NCBI RefSeq assembly: GCF_016892625.1
Contig: NZ_JAFEMW010000003.1
Coordinates: 434,001-498,000 of the forward strand
Reading direction: 5' to 3'
Length of the DNA stretch: 64,000 nucleotides
Origin: Brevibacterium sp. RIT 803
GTDB lineage: Bacteria > Actinomycetota > Actinomycetes > Actinomycetales > Brevibacteriaceae
This document shows, piece after piece, positions 1 to 7,860 of this stretch. Every line of letters begins with the position of its first letter. Position 1 is the stretch's first letter. Position numbers and translations under genes: made by a program. The notes under the pieces are model-generated. The model had not been told where the DNA came from and searched no databases. It saw nothing but the letters and a program-made list of their open reading frames with translations.

Positions 1-334
1 CACCCATTGCACCCGAGGCGAAGGTGTCGACATAGGCGGGCCCGCCGGGGAGTCGCCCCAGTAGGGACGAGAGGATGCCGATAAGCTTGTCCATGACGCC
101 GGTCTTCTCCACGAAGTAGGTCATGAATACAAAGGCAACTGCCGCGTAAAGGACCTCGTTCTCGGAGGCCTCGACGAAGGCATTCACGGCATACTGCGGT
201 GCATCGGCTCCGGCGAAGAACAAAGTGACCACGAAACCGAGCAGCATCGCCTCGGCCATATTTCTCTTGACGACGACGTTCCAGATCACGATGACCGCGA
301 TGAACACCGCTAGGGCGATAAGGGCGAGAGGCAT
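1..334 (-). CDS. TRAP-type transporter large permease (DctM-like), 3' end outside window
   Basis: The first 111 residues read from the ATG at 334 and the gene runs off the window start. The N-terminus MPLALIALAVFIAVIVIWNV is a membrane segment, followed by a second segment near AMLLGFVVTLFF and a third near VLYAAVAFVFMTYF. The stretch GRLPGGPAYVDTFASGAMG resembles the region of TRAP large permeases just after the third helix, where the protein contacts the bound acid. TRAP permeases import organic acids with sodium, using an extracytoplasmic binding protein. The ribosome site AGGGGAGG lies 6 bases before the ATG. The gene follows the dehydrogenase-RraA fusion after 43 bases, so it probably imports that enzyme's substrate. 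Small permease and binding-protein genes would lie to the left. Confidence 0.7.
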   Translation of the reverse strand, partial: MPLALIALAVFIAVIVIWNVVVKRNMAEAMLLGFVVTLFFAGADAPQYAVNAFVEASENEVLYAAVAFVFMTYFVEKTGVMDKLIGILSSLLGRLPGGPAYVDTFASGAMG

Positions 335-377
335 CGTTGTCCTCCCCTTTCAGATCAGTGGTGTGGTGGGATTCCGA

Positions 378-1733
378 CTAGTTGTTGGAGAGGGATTGCT
401 CTGAACGCATCTCCGTTTGGCGCCGTCTCTCATCGTCGACGACAGCCAGACCGTCGGCGAGTATCTTCTCGGCAGCAATCGCGGGAACGACGAGCACTCC
501 ATCGGCATCAGCCACGACGTAGTCGCCATGGCGGCAGACGGCTCCGGCAACTGCGATGGTTTCCCGGAGTCGACCAGGGCCCGATTTGTACGGTCCGGCC
601 GGTGAGACTCCTGTCGCCCAAACGGGGAAGCCGATCTCTTCGATCTCTTTTACGTCACGGATGGCACCGTCGATGATCATTCCTGCGATCCCGCGGATGT
701 GGGCGCGTTCAGCGATGAGCTCTCCGATGAGTGCGCGTTCGCTGTAACCGCCTCCGGCGACGACGAGGACATCACCCGGGGCAGTCAGAGGAAGAGCCCG
801 GTGGATTGCCTGATTGTCACCTGGCCGGGTCTGCACGGTGAAAGCTCTGCCTGCCAGGGGCGGACTCTTCCACATCGGCTTCACCGACGAGTTGAGGAAG
901 CCAAGACGATCTCCAGCATCACCGAGCGCTGAGGTGGGAACGGCCGCCAGCTGATCAGCAAGGGGCCCCTCGGTGTCTGCGGCGAGGCTGAGGTGGACGG
1001 CGCGCGCAGCCACTGTCATGGGCCACGGGTGTTCAAGCCCCGAGAGGAGGTCGACGCTATCCCCGAGCTCGACTGAGCGTCGATAGGCATGAGTCCGTGT
1101 GCCGCTGAGGAGCCGGTCAAGAGTCTCGCCTCCCTGCACCAGTTCACCGGCGATCTGGGTGCGCATCCATTCGACTTCTCCGGTCTCTTCGCCGGCCCGC
1201 ATGGCTTCGGTGAGCAATGCACCGAGCCCCTTCATGAAGACGCTGCGCAGTAGCTTCCGCCGAGAAGCGTCGCCGACCTGCCCGCGGATCGATTCGGCCT
1301 CTGCCCCGATGGCTTTCAGCTTCTCAGCAGCTTCATCAGAGTGAGCGCCCGAAAGCAGAACATGAACCTGAGCACCAAATCGCTGCACCGATCCGATGAC
1401 TGCCCCGTCGACGAATTTCGCATCAGCACCCAATGCATTCTGGACTTCACGTTTCCGGTGTGGCGAGGCCGCATTCATATCGATGTAGACAGAGTCGCCT
1501 GCCAATGAAGCGGAAGCCTCGGCCGCCACCGACACAGACGGGCGAGACGTGGTCAGGCCCAGAACTAGGTCGGCTCCGCTGACTGCTTCGACCACACTGG
1601 CCGCCTTGACCACACCAGCAGCTGTCTCCAGGTCACGAGGGTCGAAGCCCGCCACCTCATGTCCTGCCTCAGCAAAGGCCCTCGAATACTTGAAACCAGC
1701 CTCGCCAAGCCCGAGAACTGCCACTCGCATCAT
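378..1733 (-). CDS. NAD(P)-binding dehydrogenase (6PGDH/DUF1932 type) fused to RraA/HMG-aldolase domain
   Basis: The 451-residue protein has two enzyme parts. Residues 1-150 form a Rossmann fold that opens with VLGLGEAGF, as in 3-hydroxyacid dehydrogenases. About residues 155-245 resemble the DUF1932 helical C-domain of 6-phosphogluconate-dehydrogenase-like proteins (RKLLRSVFMKGLGALLTEAM). Residues 260-440 are an RraA-like domain with the aldolase/decarboxylase signature IDGAIRDV, where Arg and Asp serve the oxoacid and the metal in 4-hydroxy-4-methyl-2-oxoglutarate aldolases. RraA-like enzymes normally stand alone. The fusion suggests oxidation of a hydroxyacid to an oxoacid that the second domain then cleaves or decarboxylates; this is inference. 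A GGAG precedes the double ATG. It is read with the TRAP permease and divergently from IclR. Confidence 0.8.
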   Translation of the reverse strand: MMRVAVLGLGEAGFKYSRAFAEAGHEVAGFDPRDLETAAGVVKAASVVEAVSGADLVLGLTTSRPSVSVAAEASASLAGDSVYIDMNAASPHRKREVQNALGADAKFVDGAVIGSVQRFGAQVHVLLSGAHSDEAAEKLKAIGAEAESIRGQVGDASRRKLLRSVFMKGLGALLTEAMRAGEETGEVEWMRTQIAGELVQGGETLDRLLSGTRTHAYRRSVELGDSVDLLSGLEHPWPMTVAARAVHLSLAADTEGPLADQLAAVPTSALGDAGDRLGFLNSSVKPMWKSPPLAGRAFTVQTRPGDNQAIHRALPLTAPGDVLVVAGGGYSERALIGELIAERAHIRGIAGMIIDGAIRDVKEIEEIGFPVWATGVSPAGPYKSGPGRLRETIAVAGAVCRHGDYVVADADGVLVVPAIAAEKILADGLAVVDDERRRQTEMRSEQSLSNN

Positions 1734-1750
1734 TGCGCTCCTATCATTGG

Positions 1751-1767
1751 GTGATAGTGTATATCAC
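1751..1767. promoter_or_regulatory. candidate operator for the divergent IclR regulator
   Basis: GTGATA and TATCAC form a perfect inverted repeat around a 5-base centre (GTGTA). It ends 18 bases upstream of the dehydrogenase-RraA start codon and lies in the divergent region shared with the IclR gene. IclR proteins bind short palindromes in such places. Binding is inferred from position and symmetry. Confidence 0.45.
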
Positions 1768-1872
1768 TGAATAAGTGTCTCGATCATTGTGCGCAAGGTC
1801 ATGCACTCTGTCAAGCCCGCCGTTTCCGAGCCGTGTAAGGCTTTGGCGCCACGAACTCTGCCAAACTGAGGG

Positions 1873-2658
1873 TTGGCCATAACCACTAGTCACATGGGGG
1901 CGAGAAACTTGGAGCCGAAGAGCAATCAGGGACGAACTCTAGATCGAGCCTTGGACGTGCTCGAATGCGTCACCGACACGCATGCTCCAGTCAGCCTGAC
2001 GCACATTTCGCGCACTACTGGACTGCACCTGGCAACGACACAACGCGTTGTTGCCCAGCTGGTAAAGCGTGACTATCTGAAGAATTCCACATCGGGATAC
2101 ACCTTGGGACCGCGCGTGCTGCCAATGTCGCACACCTTTGTGGTGCAAGACCGCTTAGCCCTGCTCGCCCCGAGTGTCCTTTCGGAGCTGACCTCGCATA
2201 CCTCACTGACTTCATCCGTCTTCGTGCGCACCGGGGACAGGCGGGTACTTGTTGCCCGCATTGAGGCACCAAACCCCCTCAGCTATCAGTTTCCCGTCGG
2301 ACAGCTACTCGGATTGTTCGTCGGCGGCGGGAAGGTGCTGTTGGCCCACGCCGAGGAAGCGGATCGACAACGACTTCTCGCAGACTATGAGCCCATTCAA
2401 TTCGAGAACGGTCGACTGCAGGATCTTGACGCCCTCCTCGCCGACCTCGAGGTTATCCGCGAAACCGGGGTCTTCATCTCGGAATCCGAACGCAGGCGTG
2501 GAAGCCTCAGCATCACCGCACCCATCTGGGCGCCAGACAATGAGCTGCTGGGCTCAATCAACCTCGTCGCCGACTCCTGGACGACCGGCAACTCAGGAAT
2601 CGTCGAACACAAATCGACTTTGATGCAGGCCAGTCAGAGGATCACTTCTCAAATGTGA
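1873..2658 (+). CDS. IclR family transcriptional regulator
   Basis: The 261-residue protein has an N-terminal winged helix-turn-helix (about residues 20-80, GRTLDRALDVLECV then HISRTTGLHLATTQRVVAQL) and a C-terminal GAF-like effector domain, the usual IclR layout and length. IclR proteins control uptake and degradation of small organic acids and aromatics. The TTG at 1873 gives the longest form, but a GAGGG directly abuts it. The ATG at 1894, 7 codons in, is an equally good start and would keep the whole DNA-binding domain. The gene is divergent from the dehydrogenase-RraA/TRAP operon, which is its likely target. Confidence 0.85.
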   Translation: MAITTSHMGARNLEPKSNQGRTLDRALDVLECVTDTHAPVSLTHISRTTGLHLATTQRVVAQLVKRDYLKNSTSGYTLGPRVLPMSHTFVVQDRLALLAPSVLSELTSHTSLTSSVFVRTGDRRVLVARIEAPNPLSYQFPVGQLLGLFVGGGKVLLAHAEEADRQRLLADYEPIQFENGRLQDLDALLADLEVIRETGVFISESERRRGSLSITAPIWAPDNELLGSINLVADSWTTGNSGIVEHKSTLMQASQRITSQM

Positions 2659-2828
2659 GAACGGCGGGTTCCGCCTCGGGCCAAGCATGAGGCAAAGACC
2701 GAGACCACCGCACCGATGAAGGAGATGGTAAGAGCAACGAAGAGCGGTGCGCCCATTTCGGTCTGAATTGCATCCCGCTGATTCCGAATCTTCGCCGCCA
2801 AAACGGACAACCGCTCTTCAAATTCCAC
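2649..2828 (-). CDS. small single-pass membrane protein, unknown function
   Basis: This 59-residue reading frame starts at GTG 2828, chosen because AGGAG lies 5 bases upstream. A charged helical stretch (EFEERLSVLAAKIRNQRDAI) is followed by one hydrophobic segment, about residues 27-48 (PLFVALTISFIGAVVSVFAS), and a basic tail RGGTRRSHI. The layout suggests a small membrane protein with a cytoplasmic coiled segment. No family was recognised. It converges on the IclR gene, overlapping its last bases. The compositional signal is reasonable, but so short a frame may not be expressed. Confidence 0.45.
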   Translation of the reverse strand: MEFEERLSVLAAKIRNQRDAIQTEMGAPLFVALTISFIGAVVSVFASCLARGGTRRSHI

Positions 2829-2914
2829 AATCACTCCTCATTGCGACGTCATCAGTAGTTGATGTGCGCTAAACCGCAGCCGGGCTCAGCCATTTCGGAG
2901 CGTGTGGTCGCCCC

Positions 2915-3522
2915 ATGCCCTACACCGTCGAACTCCGCTGGACACCTCCGAACCCAGCCGAGCTGAGCGAGAAGGACAGAGCCTCAGGCACGTACCGCGC
3001 ATATCTGCCCGATGAGCTTGCCATCACGCTCCCAGAACTCGGCGCCAAAGCACAGCATGCAGCCGAGGAGGCGGCGGTCGTCCTCGCTCGACTCGACGAA
3101 CGAATCAGCGCGTCGGGCAGCACCTACCTCAACCATCTGCTTATCCGGTCCGAAAGCATCTCCTCGTCGTGAATCGAGGGCAATCCGGTCATCCGCGCCG
3201 CAATCGCCCATGCTCAGTTCGAAACGATCCATCCCTTCGCCGTCGCGAAATCGGCAAGTCACCGATCCACCCAAGGGCCGGTTCGGTCATCCTCAAAATC
3301 CTCGACTGCTTAGCTCGAGAGCCGGTGATCACCATCGATTCGGCGGCGGTCGAGCACGGAGTCTCTCGCGCTGCTGCCCATCGGGCTCTCGTCGAGCTCG
3401 CCGTGGCAGGGATCCTCAGGAAAACCAAGAATCACAAAGGCAAGGTCGTCTGCTATTCGGCAGACCAGCACCTAGCGTATGTTGAGTTGTCGGAGGAGAA
3501 CCACCGGGGCCGAAAGGTCTGA
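2915..3522 (+). pseudogene. decayed Fic family (AMP-transferase-like) gene
   Basis: Frame 2915 encodes a Fic N-terminal segment ending LIRSESISSS. A TGA at 3170-3172 then stands where intact proteins carry an Arg codon, and the same frame continues IEGN, followed by AHAQFETIHPFA. The last stretch is the start of the Fic catalytic motif, HPFxxGNGRxxR. The rest of the motif is deleted and the frame shifts. The C-terminal winged helix of Fic proteins (ILDCLAREPVITIDSAAVEH) is readable in the frame ending at 3522. The gene thus has a nonsense codon, an internal deletion between IEGN and AHAQ, and loss of the GNGR loop, so no AMPylation activity is expected. Family assignment rests on the SSSxIEGN and HAQFETIHPFA motifs. 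Confidence 0.75.
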
Positions 3523-3579
3523 GCCTCGTTCGAGTGGACGGGTCTCTCTAAGCGGGCCAGTCGCGTCGCGCCCCACTAG

Positions 3580-4422
3580 TCACAAGTCAATGGTTCCAGA
3601 CAGGACAACCTCAGTACGACCTCCCACCCACAGTCGGCCATCGTCGTAACTGATGTGGACGCGACCGTCACGGCCCATCGCTGTGCCCTGAGCAGCAATA
3701 TAAGGAGCGGAGGCACGGTCGGTGGCGATCAGCCATTCCGCGGCCGCAGCGTTGAGACTTCCCGTGACCGGGTCCTCGCGCAACGGTTCATCGCCTTCGG
3801 TGAAGAAGGCGCGAACCTCGAATGCCGCCTCGGCACCTGACTCGTGGGCTCCGATCACACCGATATCCCACCGTCCCGGATGCGCGGATGCGTCGGGGCG
3901 CAAGTCGAGTACGGTCTGTGCGCTGTCGAGAAGAACCCCGACCCAGCCGGGGCCGTTATCGAGCCACTCGGAATCAATCACGTGGCGGCCGTCGATGCCG
4001 AGAATGTCGTTCAATGCAGACATCATCGTTGAGTCAACTGGACCAGACCGCAGGCGAGGCGGGGGCGTGAAGGCAAGCAGATCCTCCTCGACGCGAATTG
4101 GCACCAGCCCAGCCCCACATTCCTGAATGAGGACTCCAGGAGTCGATGGAACTCCGCCGGAGTCCAACCAGGCTCGGGCAGTGCCCAATGTCGGATGCCC
4201 GGCAAAGGGCAGTTCGGTACTCAGACTGAAGATGCGGACCCGGTAGTCAGCACCTGGCTCTGTCGGCGGCAGAACAAAAGTGCACTCGGACAGATTCGAC
4301 CAGATCGAAAACCGGCGCAGGCTCTCGTCATCGATTCCTGCGGCGTCGAGCACCACGGCGACCGGGTTACCCGTGCACGGCTGGGTACCGAAGACATCCA
4401 CTTGACGAAATCCACGAATCAT
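3580..4422 (-). CDS. PhzF family isomerase-like protein
   Basis: The protein has 280 residues from the ATG at 4422; an in-frame ATG at 4440 has its GGGAG directly abutting and is less likely. The PhzF hallmarks are present: the N-terminal FRQVDVFG then GNPVAVVLDA, the catalytic glutamate in NLSECTFVLPP, the loop ELPFAGHPTLGTA and the second-half motif REDPVTGSLNAAAAEWL. The two-fold diaminopimelate-epimerase fold makes the usual length about 260-300. PhzF itself isomerises dihydro-3-hydroxyanthranilate in phenazine synthesis, but most homologues, including this isolated gene without phz neighbours, have unknown substrates. A cytoplasmic isomerase or epimerase is the safe call. Confidence 0.85.
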   Translation of the reverse strand: MIRGFRQVDVFGTQPCTGNPVAVVLDAAGIDDESLRRFSIWSNLSECTFVLPPTEPGADYRVRIFSLSTELPFAGHPTLGTARAWLDSGGVPSTPGVLIQECGAGLVPIRVEEDLLAFTPPPRLRSGPVDSTMMSALNDILGIDGRHVIDSEWLDNGPGWVGVLLDSAQTVLDLRPDASAHPGRWDIGVIGAHESGAEAAFEVRAFFTEGDEPLREDPVTGSLNAAAAEWLIATDRASAPYIAAQGTAMGRDGRVHISYDDGRLWVGGRTEVVLSGTIDL

Positions 4423-4509
4423 AGGAGCAAGCCTACCCATCTCCCGGCAGGCAGACAGCCTTTAGTGATGGTCACCGAGCTCGTTGTTCTGGGCGGAGTC
4501 AATCCACCC

Positions 4510-5094
4510 TCACCCCTGTCGCTGGTCGAACTCGCCGAGGCGGTCGACGAGTCGAGCGATGATCCTGGCCCTGGTCTCATCGCTGCGTGCAGTGAGGATC
4601 GGCAGCATCGCTGAGTACCGCTCTGCACGAGTGAACCGATCGAACGCGGCGCGGGCGGTCGGCGCCCTGGAGAGAGCATCGCGAAGATCATCGGGAACGG
4701 TCACCTGCGCCTGCCCAAGGTACGCATTGGCCCAGCGTCCATCCGCCTTGGCAGCAGCAACCTCGGTGCCGCCACGCTCCCGCATTCGTCGGTCCTCGAT
4801 CAGGCGTTGGACGATCTCAACATTGCGCTTCGACCAGTTCGAGCGGGAGCGGCGGGGAGTGAAGCGCTGGACGAATGTCGTGTCGTCGAATTTTCGGCGT
4901 TGTCCGTCGATCCAACCGCTGCACAGGGCTTCTTCGAGAGCTTCCTGGTAGCTCAGAGATGTCGGCGTGGTGACGTTCTTCTTTGCCAGCAGCAACCACA
5001 CGCCGTCTGACGTGCGGTCATTGCGCGCCAGCCAGTCTCGCCACTCGGCAGTATCGGCGAGGATGAGCGGGTGGTGCTGGGGGTGCTCGGTCAT
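4510..5094 (-). CDS. YdeI/OmdA family protein
   Basis: The 194-residue soluble protein carries the features of the YdeI/OmpD-associated family: WRDWLARNDRTSDGVWLLLAKK near the N-terminus, then SYQEALEEALCSGWIDGQRR and FTPRRSRSNWSKRN, followed by a helical C-terminal part. Homologues are widespread in actinobacteria; proposed roles in stress or peptide resistance are weakly supported, so no biochemical function is assigned. An AGGA lies 8 bases before the ATG. The gene sits 17 bases beyond the alcohol dehydrogenase stop codon on the same strand, so it may be co-transcribed with it. Confidence 0.8.
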   Translation of the reverse strand: MTEHPQHHPLILADTAEWRDWLARNDRTSDGVWLLLAKKNVTTPTSLSYQEALEEALCSGWIDGQRRKFDDTTFVQRFTPRRSRSNWSKRNVEIVQRLIEDRRMRERGGTEVAAAKADGRWANAYLGQAQVTVPDDLRDALSRAPTARAAFDRFTRAERYSAMLPILTARSDETRARIIARLVDRLGEFDQRQG

Positions 5095-5111
5095 GGCTCC
5101 ATCCTGTCAGG

Positions 5112-6146
5112 TCAATCCAGGTCGGACAGGTCCAGGACGAATCGGTACCGCACGTCGTTTGCTGCGAGTCGTTCAAGCGCCGTGTCGACCTGTGAAGACG
5201 GCAGCACCTCGACGTCGGGGACGACCCCCTTGTCGGCACAGAACTGCAGCATTTCAGCGGTCGAAGGTCGACCTCCGCTGCCTGCGGAACTGAGCTTCTT
5301 TCGACCGATGAGCAGGTCGGTGACCTCTACGGTGAGCGCGCCCAGGTAGCCGAGGACACTGAGGGCCCCGTCCAGCCCGAGCAGCTTGAGATAGGGCGCG
5401 ATGTCGTGTGGTGCCGAAACGGTGTCGATGACGACGTCGAAGCTCTCCCGCGCCGCCGTCATCTGCGCAGAATCGGTGGAGACGATGAACCCATGCGCGC
5501 CGAGTCGGCGGGCGTCGTCGGCCTTGTCCGAGGTGCGGCTGATCACGGTCGCGGTGGCGCCGAGTGCGACTGCGAGCTTGACTGCGAGATGGCCGAGGCC
5601 GCCGAGCCCGACCACGGCAACACGTACACCCGGCCCGACATCCAACGCGCGCAGTGGCTCCCAGACGGTGATGCCCGCGCACATCAGCGGTGCCGCCGCG
5701 GCTGGATCCAGCCCCTCGGGAAGTCGGTAGGCGAAGTCTTCGCGGACAACGCACTCCCGCGAGAACCCGCCCAGGGTTGTCGATCCGTCGACACGATCCT
5801 TCCCGCCATAGGTCAGGGTGGGAAATTCGTGGCAGAAGTTCTCCTGTCCTGCCCTGCACATGGGGCACTGACCGCAGGAATCGACGATATTGCCCACCGC
5901 GACATTGTCGCCGACGGAGAAGGCTGCCACGTCGAGCCCAACCTCGGTGACGACGCCGGTGAACTCGTGCCCCGGAACGAGGCGCGAGTGACCATCATGG
6001 TCACGCAGTGCCTGCAGGTCGCTGTGGCAGAGCCCGCAGTAGTCAACCCTCACAGCGATGTCATCCCGGCGCAGTTCGCGCCGCTCCAGCAGGCCAGCAA
6101 TCAATTCCGAGGAGCCAGTCGCCTGCCATCCAGTGGTCGTTCGCAT
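5112..6146 (-). CDS. zinc-dependent alcohol dehydrogenase (MDR family)
   Basis: This 344-residue medium-chain dehydrogenase has the catalytic zinc ligands in DYCGLCHSDL and GHEFTGVV, the structural-zinc cysteines in SCGQCPMCRAGQENFC, and the coenzyme motif VVGLGGLGHLAVKLA. The pattern is closest to the cinnamyl-alcohol/YahK-like aldehyde-reductase branch, which uses NADP(H). I place the start at ATG 6146, because AGGGAGA lies 6 bases upstream; the longer frame from 6170 would begin inside the operator palindrome. It is divergent from a TetR gene, and the 6159-6182 palindrome sits just upstream, so repression relieved by an aldehyde or alcohol is likely. The natural substrate cannot be told from sequence. 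Confidence 0.88.
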   Translation of the reverse strand: MRTTTGWQATGSSELIAGLLERRELRRDDIAVRVDYCGLCHSDLQALRDHDGHSRLVPGHEFTGVVTEVGLDVAAFSVGDNVAVGNIVDSCGQCPMCRAGQENFCHEFPTLTYGGKDRVDGSTTLGGFSRECVVREDFAYRLPEGLDPAAAAPLMCAGITVWEPLRALDVGPGVRVAVVGLGGLGHLAVKLAVALGATATVISRTSDKADDARRLGAHGFIVSTDSAQMTAARESFDVVIDTVSAPHDIAPYLKLLGLDGALSVLGYLGALTVEVTDLLIGRKKLSSAGSGGRPSTAEMLQFCADKGVVPDVEVLPSSQVDTALERLAANDVRYRFVLDLSDLD

Positions 6147-6158
6147 CACAGATCTCCC

Positions 6159-6182
6159 TAAATAGACCATTTGGTCTATTTA
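6159..6182. promoter_or_regulatory. TetR operator 1 (perfect 24-base palindrome)
   Basis: Two exact 11-base arms, TAAATAGACCA and its complement, flank a TT centre. The site lies directly upstream of the ribosome site of the alcohol dehydrogenase. Its core AGACCA-N2-TGGTCT recurs with changes at 6204-6227, in front of the TetR gene, which is the standard arrangement for an autoregulating TetR repressor. Confidence 0.75.
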
Positions 6183-6203
6183 GCGTACTGCCACCCTCCT
6201 GAC

Positions 6204-6227
6204 GAAGCAAACCAACTGGTCTGTTTG
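6204..6227. promoter_or_regulatory. TetR operator 2 and -10 region of the tetR gene
   Basis: AAACCA-AC-TGGTCT repeats the core of operator 1. The right arm matches it best (9 of 11 bases against the operator-1 arm) and the left arm is imperfect. A -10-like GATACT at 6227-6232 overlaps its edge and ends 8 bases before the TetR ATG. Transcription would then begin at or next to the start codon, and repressor binding would block the -35 to -10 region. Confidence 0.6.
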
Positions 6228-6240
6228 ATACTGTGTTTGC

Positions 6241-6828
6241 ATGCCCGAACAACCCCAGACCCCCCGCGGGGCAGCGACCTACCAGCGCATCCTCGACGCC
6301 GCTACCGAGGAGTTCGCCCAGCACGGCATCGCCGGGGCCCGCGTCGACCGGATTGTTTCGGCCGCACGGACGAACAAGGCTCAGCTTTACTCCTACTTCG
6401 GCGACAAGGGCCAGCTCTTCGACGCCATCTTCCTCGACTCCCTCGACAGCATCACCAATACGGTGCCCATCGACGCCGAGGACCTCGCCGATTGGGCCGT
6501 GCGCCTCTACGACGAATACCTCCGTCGCCCCGACCTCATCCGACTGGCCACCTGGACGCGATTGGAGCGACGACCCACGGGTCACCTCACCGAAGCCCAC
6601 GATGACTATGATGACCACAAACTCTCGGCCATCGCCGCTGCTCAGAAGGCGGGGCAGGTCCGGGACGGTGACCCCTTCGACATCATGGCGATGGTCATCG
6701 CGATGTCCATGGCGTGGTCACCGGTGAGCAACGTCTACGCCGCCGACAGCAGTGAACCCGACGAGGTACACTCCTCCCGCCGGAGGTTGCTGCGCGAGTG
6801 CGTCTCCCAGGCCATGAGACCCCATTGA
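6241..6828 (+). CDS. TetR family transcriptional regulator
   Basis: The 195-residue protein has an N-terminal TetR DNA-binding domain at about residues 10-57 (TYQRILDAATEEFAQHG, then ARVDRIVSAARTNKAQLYSYFGDK) and a helical ligand-binding C-domain. No ribosome site precedes the ATG, and a -10-like GATACT ends 8 bases upstream, so the messenger is probably leaderless. It is divergent from the zinc alcohol dehydrogenase, and two matching palindromes occupy the shared promoter region. The likely job is repression of the dehydrogenase and of itself, relieved by an unidentified small molecule. Confidence 0.9.
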   Translation: MPEQPQTPRGAATYQRILDAATEEFAQHGIAGARVDRIVSAARTNKAQLYSYFGDKGQLFDAIFLDSLDSITNTVPIDAEDLADWAVRLYDEYLRRPDLIRLATWTRLERRPTGHLTEAHDDYDDHKLSAIAAAQKAGQVRDGDPFDIMAMVIAMSMAWSPVSNVYAADSSEPDEVHSSRRRLLRECVSQAMRPH

Positions 6829-6835
6829 CGCATGG

Positions 6836-7786
6836 TCAGACGCGGGCGGCAGTCCCTTTCGGAGCCTGCTGAGCAAGGATGCGCGTCCGATACCGATGAG
6901 GAGATTCGCCCACATTGCGCTTGAATGCGGAACTGAAGGAACTCTCCGAGGAGTACCCGAGCTTGAGTGCGAGCAGTTTCATCCTCGAGTCGGCTGACTG
7001 TAGTTCGCGCTTGGCCAAGAGCATCCGCCACCGCACGAGGTAGGTCAGCGGCGGCATGCCCGCGACCTCGCGGAAGCGAACCGCGAAGGCCGTGCGAGAC
7101 ATCGCTGAGGCTCGGGCGAGGTCGTTGAGCCCCCAAGCCACCTCGGGGCGTTCATGGATGAGGTCGAGAGCAGGCTTCAGCCGATCGTCTCCCAGCAGCC
7201 TCAGCCACCCCGACGGGACGACGGCGTGATCGGAAAACGCCCGCAATACGTCAAGGATGAGCAGTTGGCTGCACTCACGCACAGCGAAGTCCGCGCCGGG
7301 TCGCTTCGCGGAGATCTCCTCGAAGAGGCGATCGATAGTACCGCTCACGCGAGAGGACGATGGGGAGGAAGTGCGGATGTGGGCCACAGGCGGCAGCGCA
7401 TCAAACAGGAACTCATGGCCGGCGGAATCAAGGTCGATTCGTCCGCCGATGAAGATGTCCGAATTCTCAGGGTCAGGCACGTCGAGGCGAGCGATCTCTG
7501 CGTTCGCCGGCTGCGCCACCCGGGTCAGCGGACCGTCACCGGCGCCCCCGCGCAGGGACAACCATGACCGGGCATTGAGGATCGCCACCTCACCCTCGGC
7601 CAACGCGATCGGCTCCTCGATGCCATCGGTCATCAGCGTGGCCCGGCCGCGGACGATCGCGCAGAATCTCAGCTCTTCATGGACGGGCGACTCGGCAGAC
7701 CATCGTCCACTGGCGGCAGCACCGCCAGAGACGACGCCGCGCACCGAAATGAGGTCAAGCACTTCCGAGAGATGATCGCCGGCCAT
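6836..7786 (-). CDS. AraC family transcriptional regulator with cupin N-domain
   Basis: The protein has 316 residues from ATG 7786. The longer frame to 7900 encodes an unlikely hydrophobic extension that overlaps the divergent SDR promoter. The N-terminal half fits the Cupin_6 ligand domain (LSEVLDLISVRGVVSGG, then a beta-rich RFCAIVRGRATLM). Residues about 215-312 carry the two AraC helix-turn-helix units (LNDLARASAMSRTAFAVRF and LLALKLGYSSESSFSSAFKR). A -10-like TATAGT at 7798-7793 ends 6 bases before the ATG and no ribosome site is visible, which suggests a leaderless messenger. It is divergent from the SDR at 7861, a common regulator-target arrangement for Cupin_6 AraC proteins. Confidence 0.88.
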   Translation of the reverse strand: MAGDHLSEVLDLISVRGVVSGGAAASGRWSAESPVHEELRFCAIVRGRATLMTDGIEEPIALAEGEVAILNARSWLSLRGGAGDGPLTRVAQPANAEIARLDVPDPENSDIFIGGRIDLDSAGHEFLFDALPPVAHIRTSSPSSSRVSGTIDRLFEEISAKRPGADFAVRECSQLLILDVLRAFSDHAVVPSGWLRLLGDDRLKPALDLIHERPEVAWGLNDLARASAMSRTAFAVRFREVAGMPPLTYLVRWRMLLAKRELQSADSRMKLLALKLGYSSESSFSSAFKRNVGESPHRYRTRILAQQAPKGTAARV

Positions 7787-7860
7787 GCCTGAACTATAGA
7801 GCATGATTTGCGGACTCTGCATTATTCCAGGTACGAAAAGAACCAGGCAGAGTAGGAGAC

